The notes under the pieces were generated by a model. The model was not told the origin of the DNA and searched no databases. It saw only the letters and a program-made list of their open reading frames with translations. The translations under genes and the position numbers were made by a program. From Schistocerca nitens (lineage: Eukaryota > Arthropoda > Insecta > Orthoptera > Acrididae): a stretch of 64,000 bases of DNA. Shown in pieces: positions 43,101 through 48,132 of the stretch; positions within the stretch are counted from its first letter, which is position 1; the number at the start of each line of letters is the position of its first letter. The DNA is taken from the NCBI RefSeq assembly GCF_023898315.1, contig NC_064616.1, forward strand, positions 294,860,934-294,924,933, given 5' to 3'.

Positions 43101-44681
43101 CAAGTTCCTACATACAAGTATGCACCACAAAATGTACTGGAGAATGATGAATACAAATTATACTGGAACAGAACCATTATAACAGATAAAACAACGCCAC
43201 ATAACAAACCTGACATCATACTCACCAATAAAAAGAAGAAATTAACACAACTAATCGAAATATACATACCCAATACAACAAATATACAAAAGAAAACAGG
43301 AGAAAAAATTGAAAAAAACATCCAACTGGCTGAGGAAGTCAAAGACACGTGGCATCAGGATAAAGTTGACATCATACCAATTATACTATCAACTACAGGA
43401 GTCATACCACACAATATCCACCAGCACATCAATGCAATAGAGCTACATCCAAACATATATTTACAACTACAGAAATCCGTAATTATTGATACATGTTCAA
43501 TTACCCGGAAGTTCCTAAATGCAATATAACACATACCGTACAGTTAATAGGAAGTGACGCTTGATCAAGGTCCGCGTCACTTTCCATTCTTAACCAGACT
43601 TAACGTCTGAGAAAGTAAAGAAATAATAATAATAATATAATCTATAATCTAAGTTGGTAGACTATAGGCTGCTTTCACAGGTGGCATTACCTTTGAAGGG
43701 ATAGAAAATGTATGTGATAGAACTAGAGTAAGTGGTAATGGAATGGTGTATTGGACACATCTTGCCTTCTTGCGTCTAGTTTTTTTACAGGGATATGAGC
43801 CATGGGACAAGAGGTTGGGAACAGGGGTGGAAAAGTAAAGGATAGTGGTACTGCATAGGTTAGGTGTGCAATGCAGTACCAATATGGGAGGGGACAAAAA
43901 TAGTGTGGAATATATGGTTCACATCACTAGTGTGGCCCACTACATAACTGTGTTAATATATTCTAGAGGATTCAGGATGACTTAGAAGGCAGTCTGTTTC
44001 TTCTGATTCAGGGGCGTAGGTGTGGTTCTGTTGAGGTTCAGACATAGTCCAAACACTGAGAGCTTTCAAATGTTGGGGACAAAAAGAGCACAAGTAGATA
44101 ACAACAACAGTTCTTAAACTCAGATGTTTCAGCAAATCAACAGTTAAATGGAAGAATGTAATTTTACCCAGACCATTTAAGAGCATTTCCCTCTAATGAC
44201 TACTACAGCCACTCAGGACTGATCTTTCCACTGTCTGTGAGTGATTGCTAAAAGGAGTCCCCACCAGTAATGAAATTTTCAGCTATGCTTTCTTCAGTTG
44301 GATTCAGCTTCATCTGAAGTACATGGTATTATATCAGATATCACGACGAAATTCAGTACAGAGTGTTGTGGTAGCTCACTGGTAATCTGAAACACATCTT
44401 TGCTGCCTTTAACCTAATATGTGAATCAAGGCACTTTCCAAATGAGTAGAATGAAGCTATTTTAAAGCCTCCTCACAAATCCGTGAAGGACCTTTCAGCT
44501 ATAGAACAGTTTGTCCTGTGCAGGCATCACCTAATATGTGCTTAGTTTGGCCTCGTAAACTTCAACTACTTGTTGTTTTATTTTTCAGTGTTGTATTCCT
44601 GGCTCATCTGTGGAATTTAGGCCGCAGATTTATGTTACAGTAATAGCTCATACTCCATTCTTCACCACACCAGCTCAGCAG
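12758..44681 (+). CDS. SZT2: SZT2-like KICSTOR subunit, N-terminal part (five exons, continues beyond window)
   Basis: Gene-level entry: join(12758-12823, 12919-13053, 30347-30520, 30600-30677, 44589-44681), 182 codons so far. SZT2 is the very large subunit of KICSTOR (with KPTN, ITFG2 and C12orf66), which tethers GATOR1 to the lysosome so that amino-acid scarcity shuts down mTORC1. The joined protein follows the N-terminus of animal SZT2 block by block: AGCVYLIMREG, then RTEWLLEHLNKTV, KVVFLSHKYRIVYCLDMSPS, GEVMIDEMFVSLKHSLEGL, and PGSSVEFRPQIYVTVIAHTP. All borders are GT/AG and every intron is phase 0, so the frame carries through without breaks. Introns are 95, 17293, 79 and 13911 bp, and the last exceeds 19.3 kb. 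I recognised the family from memory; no search was run. The next exon (expected to start with a VLVQG-like segment) was not found. Confidence 0.85.
12919..13053 (+). CDS. SZT2: SZT2-like exon 2
   Basis: Acceptor TTTTTGTAG at 12910-12918 and donor GAA|GTAAGT at 13054. Encodes 45 residues including GCVYLIMREGCHVSLSSRTE and WLLEHLNKTVSIEETQTE, which align with the first conserved block of animal SZT2 (VFLLMKKDYRIS...WFLNHLHQTVQ). Confidence 0.85.
13054..14740. other. Intron 2, first part: no recognisable element
   Basis: AT-rich intron sequence. No domain, tRNA or repeat family was recognised here. Confidence 0.4.
14745..14990 (-). mobile_element. Penelope-like terminal-repeat relic (tentative)
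   Basis: On the minus strand CCAGAAGAAGGCTGC is followed by AACCGTGGCCGAAAT and then TTTGGTTTTTTCCAGTAAAG (about 14745-14805). This spacing (box, GGC...GCC stem, GAAA) is that of a decayed hammerhead-like motif in which CUGAUGA has become CAGAAGA, leaving it inactive. The adjoining minus-strand frame up to about 14971 has no known domain. Confidence 0.35.
15240..15499 (+). repeat. Dispersed repeat with tRNA-like head, copy 1
   Basis: Shares with 17836-18145 (opposite strand) the ordered blocks TCACATGCCAGCGATAAAAA, GAGTGGCAATCTGGCAACAC, CTACCTCTGTCAGCA and a tRNA-like segment, TGTACAGTTGCAGCAGTGGA. The segment ends where copy 2 would continue into its B box, so this copy is cut short at its right end. 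A short internal inversion, GTGAAGC with GCTTCAC, lies near 15268-15298. Confidence 0.65.
15800..16865 (-). pseudogene. Mariner-like transposase relic (DUF4817 type)
   Basis: IS630/Tc1/mariner-superfamily transposase, a cut-and-paste DDE enzyme. From the N-terminus on the minus strand: NEYVDMLLVLGASDN (the DUF4817 helix-turn-helix start), RGCPRTCHTPAIEEAILEVI, HGLHPYHYAFMQHLYPEDRH, IIWSYEAAFTCEGVFDIHN (first catalytic region, Asp changed), NIWAGILGNRCLGPYMLPNR, WFQHDGAPPH (second Asp), SPDLNPLDFFLWGHL (third Asp) and FEHLL at the end. I count 41 residues between the second and third Asp. It is broken by frameshifts and a stop after KFPG, so inactive. I could not fix terminal repeats; limits are those of the coding similarity. 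Confidence 0.8.
17178..17245. repeat. TAA/AAT microsatellite
   Basis: About 20 AAT units followed by a few AAC/TAAC variants. It is the left flank of a 5'-truncated R4-like retrotransposon. Confidence 0.9.
17246..17461 (+). mobile_element. R4/Dong-like LINE, severely 5'-truncated copy C
   Basis: Matches the last about 200 bp of the two long copies at 37-43.6 kb: the coding end (ACATCAATGCAATACAGCTA to CCGAAAGTTCCTAAATGCAG) and the 3' UTR with CTTGATCAAGGTCTGCGTCA and ACGTCTGAGAAA. It sits between an AAT array and a short TAG/TAA tail, as expected for a family inserting into TAA repeats. Confidence 0.85.
17500..17830. other. No recognisable feature
   Basis: Intron sequence between repeats, with no domain or repeat family identified. 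Confidence 0.35.
17836..18145 (-). repeat. Dispersed repeat with tRNA-like head, copy 2 (inverted)
   Basis: Reverse-orientation partner of 15240-15499. Read on the minus strand, the tRNA-like part (about 17975-17905) has A-box-like GTTGGTGCAGTGGATAGAG and B-box GTGGTTCGACCCCGGGTTGA. This copy is longer than copy 1 at that end. It abuts the mariner element on its right. Confidence 0.65.
18427..18682 (+). mobile_element. tRNA-derived SINE (family A) with 13-bp target duplication
   Basis: Inserted in the mariner transposase. The perfect duplication GTAGCAGCTCCCA lies at 18414-18426 and 18683-18695. Head: GAGGTGGCGCAGTGGTTAGC (A box) and ACGGTTCAATCCCGT (B box). Body contains TTAGGTTTTCCGTGATTTCC, and the 3' part ends GACGGGACGTTAAACACTAA plus an ACC repeat tail. 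Copies also lie at 36440 and 63016. Confidence 0.95.
19584..19605. repeat. A-run
   Basis: About 22 consecutive A within the right part of the mariner element. Confidence 0.8.
19990..20300 (+). pseudogene. DUF4817/mariner-like N-terminal relic
   Basis: The plus strand encodes ARHTAKECGISQVSVIHIFY followed by QHKFQSCQLSHQAFTCESS. This corresponds to the helix-turn-helix and linker (TAxxxGISxxSVxRILxxHxxHPY) of mariner-like transposases. The catalytic domain is missing, and a Penelope-like fragment follows directly, so the long open frame at 20033-20611 is a chance fusion of two relics. Confidence 0.45.
20300..20930 (+). mobile_element. Penelope-like element 3' relic (GIY-YIG domain)
   Basis: Plus-strand frame 20318-20611 encodes VIYQLSYNQCKAFYVTMKTN then HFTGMSGHHQ and AQYLAEH...FNGCFTTWAI...ELSLKHILWSCNPSGLRLQ. 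This is the layout of the GIY-YIG nuclease at the C-terminus of Penelope-like retroelements (Y-L-C-x2-C-x3-Y-x-G-x-T ... R-x3-H). The Gly of YIG and one knuckle Cys are replaced, so it is decayed. A C-rich non-coding segment follows (20611-20860). Confidence 0.6.
20931..24765. other. Intron 2: no recognisable element
   Basis: Nearly 4 kb of AT-rich intron. Short open frames occur on both strands but none shows a known domain, and no SINE head, tRNA or terminal repeat was recognised. Confidence 0.4.
24766..25101 (+). mobile_element. 5S rRNA-derived SINE (SINE3-like) with target duplication
   Basis: The first about 90 bp resemble 5S rRNA: CCTGTCAGATCATCAAAGTG, AAGCACTGTGTGGCTGGGCT and AGCACTTGGATGGGTGACC, covering the internal promoter boxes. 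A non-5S body follows, including CCATATCCGCATCCAGTGA. Flanking 14-bp repeats TAAGTGTTAAGTAG (24752-24765) and TAAGTGTTACGTAG (25102-25115) differ at one base and mark the insertion. Confidence 0.9.
25280..25800 (-). pseudogene. Tc1-like transposase relic
   Basis: The minus strand has FKQNHSPVHIESN (Tc1 FxQDNxPxH) near 25510-25560 and, in another frame, WPHGVLDFNPTENVWGKLKW near 25410-25465, matching the Tc1 W-P-x-x-S-x-D-x-N-P-I-E-x-x-W catalytic glutamate block. Frameshifts separate the parts. No terminal repeats were found. Confidence 0.6.
26007..26240 (+). repeat. SINE family A, strongly diverged copy
   Basis: Keeps the order of the young family A copies with many changes: GTGAGGTGGTAGTGATTAAT, ATTCACATTTAGGAG, ATCCAGATTTAAGTTTTCCG, GGTTTCTTCAAAG, TCGATTTCCTTCC and GTCTCTTATGGCATCATTG. 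An old insertion. Confidence 0.7.
26895..27045 (+). mobile_element. tRNA-derived SINE (family C), 5'-truncated, with 11-bp target duplication
   Basis: Starts within the tRNA-like head at the B box (GGGTTCGATTCCCGGC) and ends with GTCCCATAGTGCTCAGAGC. The direct repeat CAAGTTTTTTG lies at 26884-26894 and 27046-27056. The body contains TAGTTCTAAGTTCTAGGGGA. Truncation at the 5' end is like that of a LINE-mobilised transcript. Confidence 0.85.
27181..27400 (-). mobile_element. LINE 3' end (minus strand)
   Basis: A TTTATTTATTTA tract at 27183-27196, then TAGAACCAAATTGAGGAGCA and GAACATGCCAGTACATGAAA. The T-rich start on the plus strand is a minus-strand tail. No coding part is kept. Confidence 0.5.
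27400..28900. other. Intron 2: no recognisable gene; C-run with CA repeat
   Basis: Only a simple repeat stands out: a run of about 14 C at 28109-28122 followed by a short CA repeat. The rest has no coding signal. Confidence 0.4.
28904..30123 (-). mobile_element. Tc1-like DNA transposon with TIRs and TA duplication
   Basis: The terminal inverted repeats start CACTGATCAGCCAGAACATT (28904) and, from the right end (30123), CACTGATCAACCAGAATATT. TA dinucleotides flank at 28902-28903 and 30124-30125. The minus strand encodes a decayed transposase: FDQRQILMAWRVGTSISEAA (helix-turn-helix) near 29880-29955, QQDNAKFHKARSVSEWFEEP (second catalytic Asp) and STDLNRIEHIWHV (Glu) near 29130-29260. A G-run (29078-29098) and several stops disrupt the frame. 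Length is 1220 bp, so the element is close to complete structurally but inactive. Confidence 0.9.
29078..29098. repeat. G-run
   Basis: About 21 consecutive G near the 3' coding end of the Tc1-like element, with potential for quadruplex formation. Confidence 0.85.
30347..30520 (+). CDS. SZT2: SZT2-like exon 3
   Basis: A pyrimidine tract and TTTCCAG precede 30347; donor GTG|GTAAGT at 30521. Encodes 58 residues without stops, including SIVPYEPPPNCNYEASHYYK and KVVFLSHKYRIVYCLDMSPS. The latter matches the strongly conserved VTFLAWQYRFVIELDLSPS block of animal SZT2. This is the most diagnostic exon. Confidence 0.92.
30600..30677 (+). CDS. SZT2: SZT2-like exon 4
   Basis: Acceptor TTTTTTAAG before 30600 and donor CCA|GTAAGT at 30678. 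Encodes DIQRGEVMIDEMFVSLKHSL then EGLTKP, following the family's [22 protein letters not shown]. It lies only 79 bp after exon 3. Confidence 0.9.
30678..31056. other. Start of intron 4: nothing recognised
   Basis: AT-rich intron sequence without a gene or repeat family I can name. Confidence 0.4.
31057..31119. repeat. C-run and CT microsatellite
   Basis: A run of C at about 31054-31064 and then a CT array of about 25 units, directly abutting the left end of the mariner-like element at 31120. Confidence 0.9.
31120..32978 (-). mobile_element. Mariner-like element (DUF4817 type) with long TIRs
   Basis: Inverted repeats of about 291 bp (31120-31410) and 254 bp (32725-32978), starting CAGGGTGGTCCATTGATCAT and CAGGGTGGATCATTGATCAT. 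The right end is followed by TA repeats; the left end abuts a CT array, so the left TA is lost. The transposase runs 32652 to 31587 (-): MNHLPIAEKVDIVLMYGYCD (N-terminal domain), ISKTSVLRTLHQH (helix-turn-helix), FAHVLFSDEASFTKSGNINR (first Asp), VNVWCGIMGGRITGP, YFQHDGCAAL (second Asp), SPDLTSPDFFLWG (third Asp) and ending VDGHHFEHLLH. I count 41 residues between the second and third Asp. A TGA (32317-32319), a later frame break and a stop near 31940 inactivate it. Confidence 0.9.
33633..34433 (+). pseudogene. I-like LINE ORF1 (gag-like, CCHC knuckles)
   Basis: Nucleic-acid-binding ORF1 protein of a non-LTR retrotransposon. From ATG 33633 the frame is open apart from a TAG at 33687-33689; the remaining 245 codons are intact from 33696. 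Knuckles: CQRFGHTTVGCNGRATCGNC and KCINCSGDHPVWSRN (the last Cys of the final knuckle is changed). A Lys/Pro/Gln/His-rich tail (residues about 190-245) follows, as in other I/jockey ORF1 proteins. Confidence 0.8.
34590..36990 (+). pseudogene. I-like LINE ORF2 remains (endonuclease and RNase H, RT deleted)
   Basis: Endonuclease signals: LRWNLDGFRSYLEELELLIQ near 34612 and FFHVGDFNSHNMLWDS near 34967-35015. The post-RT part has HIQIMAEW and VCSLCAEAGEPPLRL near 35715. RNase H: RIYTDGF (35915), VELYGIMMTLERI (36021), CSYLLSALQALHQM (36091; the usual catalytic Asp is Tyr) and NNMADKAAKEA in a shifted frame (36238). Many stops and shifts. The junction near 35540 lacks about 500 codons of reverse transcriptase. 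Confidence 0.75.
36440..36687 (+). mobile_element. tRNA-derived SINE (family A) with 13-bp target duplication
   Basis: Inserted in the I-like LINE. The perfect duplication ATGTCAGTCTCGA lies at 36427-36439 and 36688-36700. Head and body are nearly the same as the copy at 18427; the tail is a short TCCTCCTCC-type repeat. Confidence 0.95.
37095..37131. repeat. TAA/AAT array at the LINE-LINE junction
   Basis: About 12 AAT units between the 3' end of the I-like LINE and the 5'-truncated start of R4-like copy A. It may be the TAA tail of the I-like element. Confidence 0.9.
37132..39841 (+). mobile_element. R4/Dong-like LINE, 5'-truncated copy A
   Basis: RLE-type non-LTR retrotransposon. The coding part runs open to the stop at 39748-39750 (about 873 codons). 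It carries RT motif A (YIDYQKAFDSV, about 37930-37965), motif B (GIYQGDSLNPFWF), motif C YMDD (38251-38262), a zinc knuckle CRLCKQQVETVDHITSGC (about 39172-39225) and the restriction-like endonuclease PD...E (KPDIILTNKK...LIEI, 39427-39483). A GATCAAGGTCCGCGTCAC 3' UTR leads to an AAT tail. By eye it differs from copy B at 29 residues of about 870 (about 97% identity). The open frame upstream of 37132 is flank, not protein. Confidence 0.92.
39842..39856. repeat. AAT tail between tandem R4-like copies
   Basis: Five AAT units join the 3' end of copy A directly to the 5' end of copy B. Confidence 0.85.
39968..40495 (+). pseudogene. R4-like copy B, N-terminal ORF segment
   Basis: Frame with NRGVLQDMLPATTLEGKQRQ, RMRWSDEVNRHLMFCYYQAT, YRSQVYTTFITRYPELKFLT and EQRLADQIRVIIKNNRIPQS, then acidic/Gln-rich sequence. 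The RWSDEVNRHL...Y block resembles the Myb-like DNA-binding region at the N-terminus of R2/R4-type proteins. The part before about 40070 is probably untranslated. The frame ends at TAA 40493-40495, while the +1 frame is open from 40443, so a single-nucleotide indel near 40443-40495 would explain the break. Confidence 0.75.
40557..43529 (+). CDS. R4-like copy B reverse transcriptase/endonuclease, intact 990-codon frame
   Basis: Target-primed retrotransposition protein. The frame is open from 40443; the listed start (GTG at 40557) is only nominal because the natural protein begins upstream across the frame break. Order: basic/coiled region (residues about 90-180, Lys/Arg/Gln-rich), KAPGNDKIANFW (about 265), RT palm motifs YIDYQKAFDSV (motif A, near residue 385), KRGIYQGDSLSPFWFCL (motif B, near 445) and YMDD at 492-495, AYKYLGY (about 562), knuckle CRLCKQQIETVDHITSGC from residue 799, and nuclease KPDIILTNKK...LIEI from 884. 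All key residues are present. Codon use is A-rich, as in copy A. Confidence 0.92.
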   Translation: MTQMLDIEEKFQLTYIEYKDTNTDIRPFFRRPPNNPQVETTIKTMNTIIHNKINENTTMEELQLLVYIGALITLNIHTRQRSEPTNTQKKPTKPAWQHRLQIKIEKLRKDIGQLTQFIRNEISEKKRKRLGKISQQEATEQLDEKKQKLQALAKRLRRYKKSENRRKQNQTFNTNQKKFYQTIDNTHIKINNPPNITDMEHFWSNIWSNPVQHNRHARWIQAETDTYKMIPQMPEVIILQHEVTQAINSTHNWKAPGNDKIANFWLKKFTSTHSHLTKLFKSYIADPYTFPDTLTHGITYLKPKDQADTANPAKYRPITCLPTIYKILTSVIKQKLMTHTTQNKIINEEQKGCCKGARGCKEQLIIDAEVTYQAKTKQRSLHYAYIDYQKAFDSVLHSWLLQILEIYKVDPKLIQFLNIVMKNWKTTLNIQTNSNNITSQPIQIKRGIYQGDSLSPFWFCLALNPLSNMLNNSNYGYNITGTYPHKITHLLYMDDLKLLAATNQQLNQLLKITEVFSNDINMAFGTDKCKKNSIVKGKHTKQEDYILDNHSDCIEAMEKTDAYKYLGYRQKIGIDNTNIREELKERYRQRLRKILKTELTARNKTKAINTYAIPILTYSFGVVKWSNTDLEALNTLTRSQCHKYRIHHIHSATERFTLSRKEGGRGFIDIKNLHYGQVDNLRKFFLERAETSKIHKAITHINTSATPLQFHNHFYNPLDHITSTDTKKVNWKKKTLHGKHPYHLTQPHIDQDASNTWLRKGNIYSETEGFMIAIQDQTINTRYYSKHIIKDPNTTTDKCRLCKQQIETVDHITSGCTILANTEYPRRHDNVAKIIHQQFALQHKLLKQQVPTYKYAPQNVLENDEYKLYWNRTIITDKTTPHNKPDIILTNKKKKLTQLIEIYIPNTTNIQKKTGEKIEKNIQLAEEVKDTWHQDKVDIIPIILSTTGVIPHNIHQHINAIELHPNIYLQLQKSVIIDTCSITRKFLNAI
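43640..44588. other. End of intron 4: nothing recognised
   Basis: Intron sequence from the AAT tail of copy B to exon 5. No gene or repeat family identified; a pyrimidine tract precedes the acceptor. Confidence 0.4.
44589..44681 (+). CDS. SZT2: SZT2-like exon 5
   Basis: Acceptor TTTTTCAG before 44589 and donor CAG|GTGAGT at 44682. Encodes 31 residues: CCIPGSSVEFRPQIYVTVIA then HTPFFTTPAQQ, matching the family's [20 protein letters not shown]. The next exon is not found in the remaining 19.3 kb. Confidence 0.92.
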
Positions 44682-45690
44682 GTGAGTAACAGTAATTTAA
44701 TGAATATTTTATATTACAGTTTGGCATGTCACTTCACCCACAAGAATTTCAACGAAAATATTTTAAGTTTCATATGTACAAGGACTAGAAGAAATTCAGA
44801 TTGTTGTCTGTAGCATACTTGTTTTGAAAATTATTGAAAATCGAAAAGGCCATTTTCATCTCATTGAAACTATGAAGACCAAATTTGTCATCGAGATATC
44901 TTTAATTATGAGTATGAAGTGTTCCCCATCCTCTTGTAGCCACATTTCTTTTTCTTTTGATATTCCAGTGTCGAAATTATCTTGGTGGAACGGGGAAGAA
45001 AGTTGCATATAGTTCTCTAATTGGAGCCATTGTTGCCTTACTTCTCATTTTCAGAGTCTTACGAAGTTAGAGACTATGTAGTATTGAATGTGATTTGTCT
45101 CTACAGTAGGATTAGTAGTCAGGGCAAGTCCTTGATGCTTTTCAGTTAATTAGACCAAATACCAGTCTGCTAATCCAGAGCAATACAAATGTAATTTTAA
45201 ATTCAACATACATTCATGCAATTCATTTACACAATACCAGTCTGCTAATCCAGGTTATTACAAATGTAATTTTAAACACAACATACATTCATCCAACTCA
45301 TCTACACTATACTGTTCTAGATTTGATATAAAGTATACAGGCTGTAGAAGGAAAACAGAAAATAATCTCAATTAAGCTTTATTCCAGAATATCTGTAGTA
45401 AATTTTTGCTATAATTTCCAGAACAAAGATTGAGTAAAAGATCAAACTTGTTCCATCTACAACATGAATGAAATACTGACGCTACAATGCAGTGAAGTCA
45501 AAAAGAGTAACCATGTTAGAAAGCAGCACAGGGCAAGTTTTTATTCATGGTATCTGCATTGATCAAGAGTGAATTTTTGCCTCTGTTGCTCTCAGTTTCA
45601 AGGTTTACTCATTTTTCCTGAGATATTTTCAGAAGAGCATGAAAAGAATGATATTCTGCAGTTTTCTCAAACCGCATGCAGTGAATGCTA
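44682..45690. other. Intron 5, first part: nothing recognised
   Basis: AT-rich sequence. A short direct repeat with ATACCAGTCTGCTAATCCAG occurs at about 45161 and 45234 with similar surroundings (about 70-bp units), a small local duplication. Confidence 0.45.
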
Positions 45691-45692
45691 GG

Positions 45693-45815
45693 CTGGTTTC
45701 TTTGAAACGATGAGGGCCAATTTCTTGCCCCATCCTTCCATCCTTCAGCAGTTTGAGGTTGTGTTCTGTCTATTACGACCTCATCATCAGCAAGATGTTG
45801 AACAGTAACTTTCCC
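45693..45815 (+). repeat. SINE family A fragment, 3' half, diverged
   Basis: Matches the 3' half of family A: GGTTTCTTTGAAACGATGAG, GCCAATTTCTTGCCCCATCC, TTACGACCTCATCATCAGCA and GTTGAACAGTAAC correspond to the young copies' blocks in order. Confidence 0.6.
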
Positions 45816-47315
45816 CCTGGATTACTCCTAATTATCCCATCTACATATGATGTTTTAGGTTAAATGCTAATGAAAGAGAGAGAGAGAGTGCGTGTGTACC
45901 ACTTTTTTGTTCTTTGTATTGATGCTATTTTTTATTTCTGTGTTTGTGCAAATTACAACATCCTCATCTAATACAGCAAGGGAAACAATATTTGTTACCT
46001 AGCTTGCTCATGACTCAAACCGAACTTCATGCTGTTCTCAGCATTAAACAAAACTTGTGATCTAAGAAAATTTGTGGTTTGTGAAACCACAAGATGCAAT
46101 AACAAATACTTGACCAGAAAATTTTGAAACATCCATCTGAATCTGGAATTGCAAGCTAGTTCAGTGCTCATTCCAGATTGTCTGTATGTGAAGACTGCAG
46201 GCAAGTGAGTTTCACTCTAACATATCTGATTAATACAGAGGTCAAGGAAATGACACCATCTGTTGCTTAAGGAAGACGTCTTGGACAGTCTTAAAAATAT
46301 TGGGATTACACATTTATTCATACCTGTTTGTTACACGATGTCACCTTTGGGTGATGGACTGTCAGTGTCAGTAAAACATTCTTTATATAATGTGAATGAT
46401 AAGATCTCCACTGATGGAAATTGGGATGTACCTGAAAATGTACCCAGTGAGATCTTAAACCATGGCACTGGGATGTACTATTGAATGTATGCATTTAAAT
46501 ATTACTCACAGTGAAATTGGTGACTACATGTGACTATTATTATTCAGCAACTTTGTGCGATCGTTACGTTATCTGGCAGCGAGCTTCCATGTGTATTCAG
46601 AATCCTGCTACAGTTTGGTCAGTTATTGAGATTTAATTGTTGTAAAAATAGCTAACAAGCTGCAGGTCAAGTCTTTTAGGTAATACAGTAGAAATTTTTG
46701 ATTTGTTACTATATTCCATTACTGTTTTTGCATGGGGATGCTGCTTAGTGGGCCACAGTGGTGATATAGAAGAGTGACTCTCTGGAGTTTCAGTTGTAGG
46801 AAAATGAGATTTTTTGCCACTTATGAGTCTCAGTTGACTGTACTGATGGCTTCTACTGTATCCATGGGCACCAAACGGTAGTGCACCATGTGCAAACTTG
46901 TGATAGATGTATACTGTGTCAAGTTGTTCTCACTTTCCAAAGTCGTATACTGAGCATGTGATGCACTGGCTTCTCCTACTGTCACAATCTATGTAATTTT
47001 TTAATAAAGTTATTTCAGCAAGTTACTCATTGATCAAATGTCCACCAGTCTCAGTACTGTGTTTGAAATTAATTTGTAACAGAGGTACTTTGAGTTTCAG
47101 AGCTTCATTGTATTAGTGTGATGTTCAACACATAATATGTTGGACCCACATTTGGCAAATGACGGGACATCAAACTTTAATCTTCTTTCTTCCATTTCAT
47201 GATCAATAGCAGCAGAGCTAAAATCCCTGTGTGATCATTCTGATTCTTAACATGTGATTTCTGATTCCATGGCTTCCACAAACGACGTCATATGCTTTGT
47301 GGATGAGGTGAAATC
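45816..47315. other. Intron 5: nothing recognised
   Basis: Short open frames (for example 46263-46484) show no domain. A GA-rich microsatellite lies near 45873-45890. Confidence 0.4.
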
Positions 47316-47318
47316 TTC

Positions 47319-47425
47319 AACAAGACTTCATTGGGTTTCTTCTCCTATCTTTATCCATCCAATCTGAATTAGTGCTTAGTCTCTAATAACCTTGTTGTGC
47401 ATGAGATTTTAAACAGTAACATTCC
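47319..47425 (+). repeat. SINE family A fragment, 3' end, diverged
   Basis: GCTTAGTCTCTAATAACCTTG, then GTTGTGCATGAGATTTTAAA and CAGTAAC align with the GTCTCTAATGACCTCGTTGT and GACGTTAAACACTAA region of the young copies. Confidence 0.5.
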
Positions 47426-47429
47426 ATCT

Positions 47430-48130
47430 TTTAATACCTTCATGAACTTTTGAATTTATTTGAATGTGTGTAGATAAAATAGTTGCACCTCCACTTTTAC
47501 TAAAGGTTAACAATAAAATGCATTGCTTCTGTGAATCAATGTCATTTTTGTTTTTCTGTTTCTCAGTTGCTTGAATACTGAGTTTATTAACCAAACCTTT
47601 TAGGCTACTCATTTCTAACAGTTTATGATATGAATTAAACTCATATATATATATATAATACAATTAATATATAGTGGTTGGTTGTTTAACATTTCATACA
47701 CCATTTAATTTTGTTAAGAAAATTAGTTAGAATTTCAGTGAGGTTTTTTTTTAGTTTAGTTTCAGCCATTGGAAAACACTTCAGGTCTAATTTTTAACCA
47801 CGAAAAGAAAGTGTTTGTCCTTTACTGAAAAAGTATAAAGGAAACATAGCCATCCATATTAGTTGTTTTAGTATATGATCATTAGGTATATGCAGTTGCT
47901 GGTAATGACAGTGAGACAAGCTTCACATGTTACAACATGTCATTTAAAAAAACTGAAGATTTTTGAGAGGGGTGAGATGATCGTACCGATGCTGGTGAAA
48001 GAATTAGGAACATACACATGACAACTGGGTGAATAGTGGCCCTGCCAAAGCAAGGTTGAAGAATAAGATCAGATGAAAACTGTTAAATATTTGTACATGA
48101 GAGAGAAAAGCTTCCATCCACAAATAAATA
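47430..48130. other. Intron 5: nothing recognised
   Basis: AT-rich; a short TA run lies at 47643-47658. No gene or element identified up to the mariner-like TIR. Confidence 0.4.
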
Positions 48131-48132
48131 TA

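Larger units (their letters stand above)
39857..43622 (+). mobile_element. R4/Dong-like LINE, near full-length copy B
   Basis: Begins GACCGTGTTGGCCCGGGAAA, probably the true 5' end because it follows a TAA run with no truncation into coding sequence. It contains a 5' UTR with GTAAAAGGCGACGAAAAG, a coding region from about 40090 to 43529, a 3' UTR with a GATCAAGGTCCGCGTCAC segment, and an AAT tail (43620-43638). The only coding defect I find is one frame shift near 40440-40495. The clade is inferred from architecture (single ORF, C-terminal knuckle and PD-E nuclease, TAA target). Confidence 0.9.
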
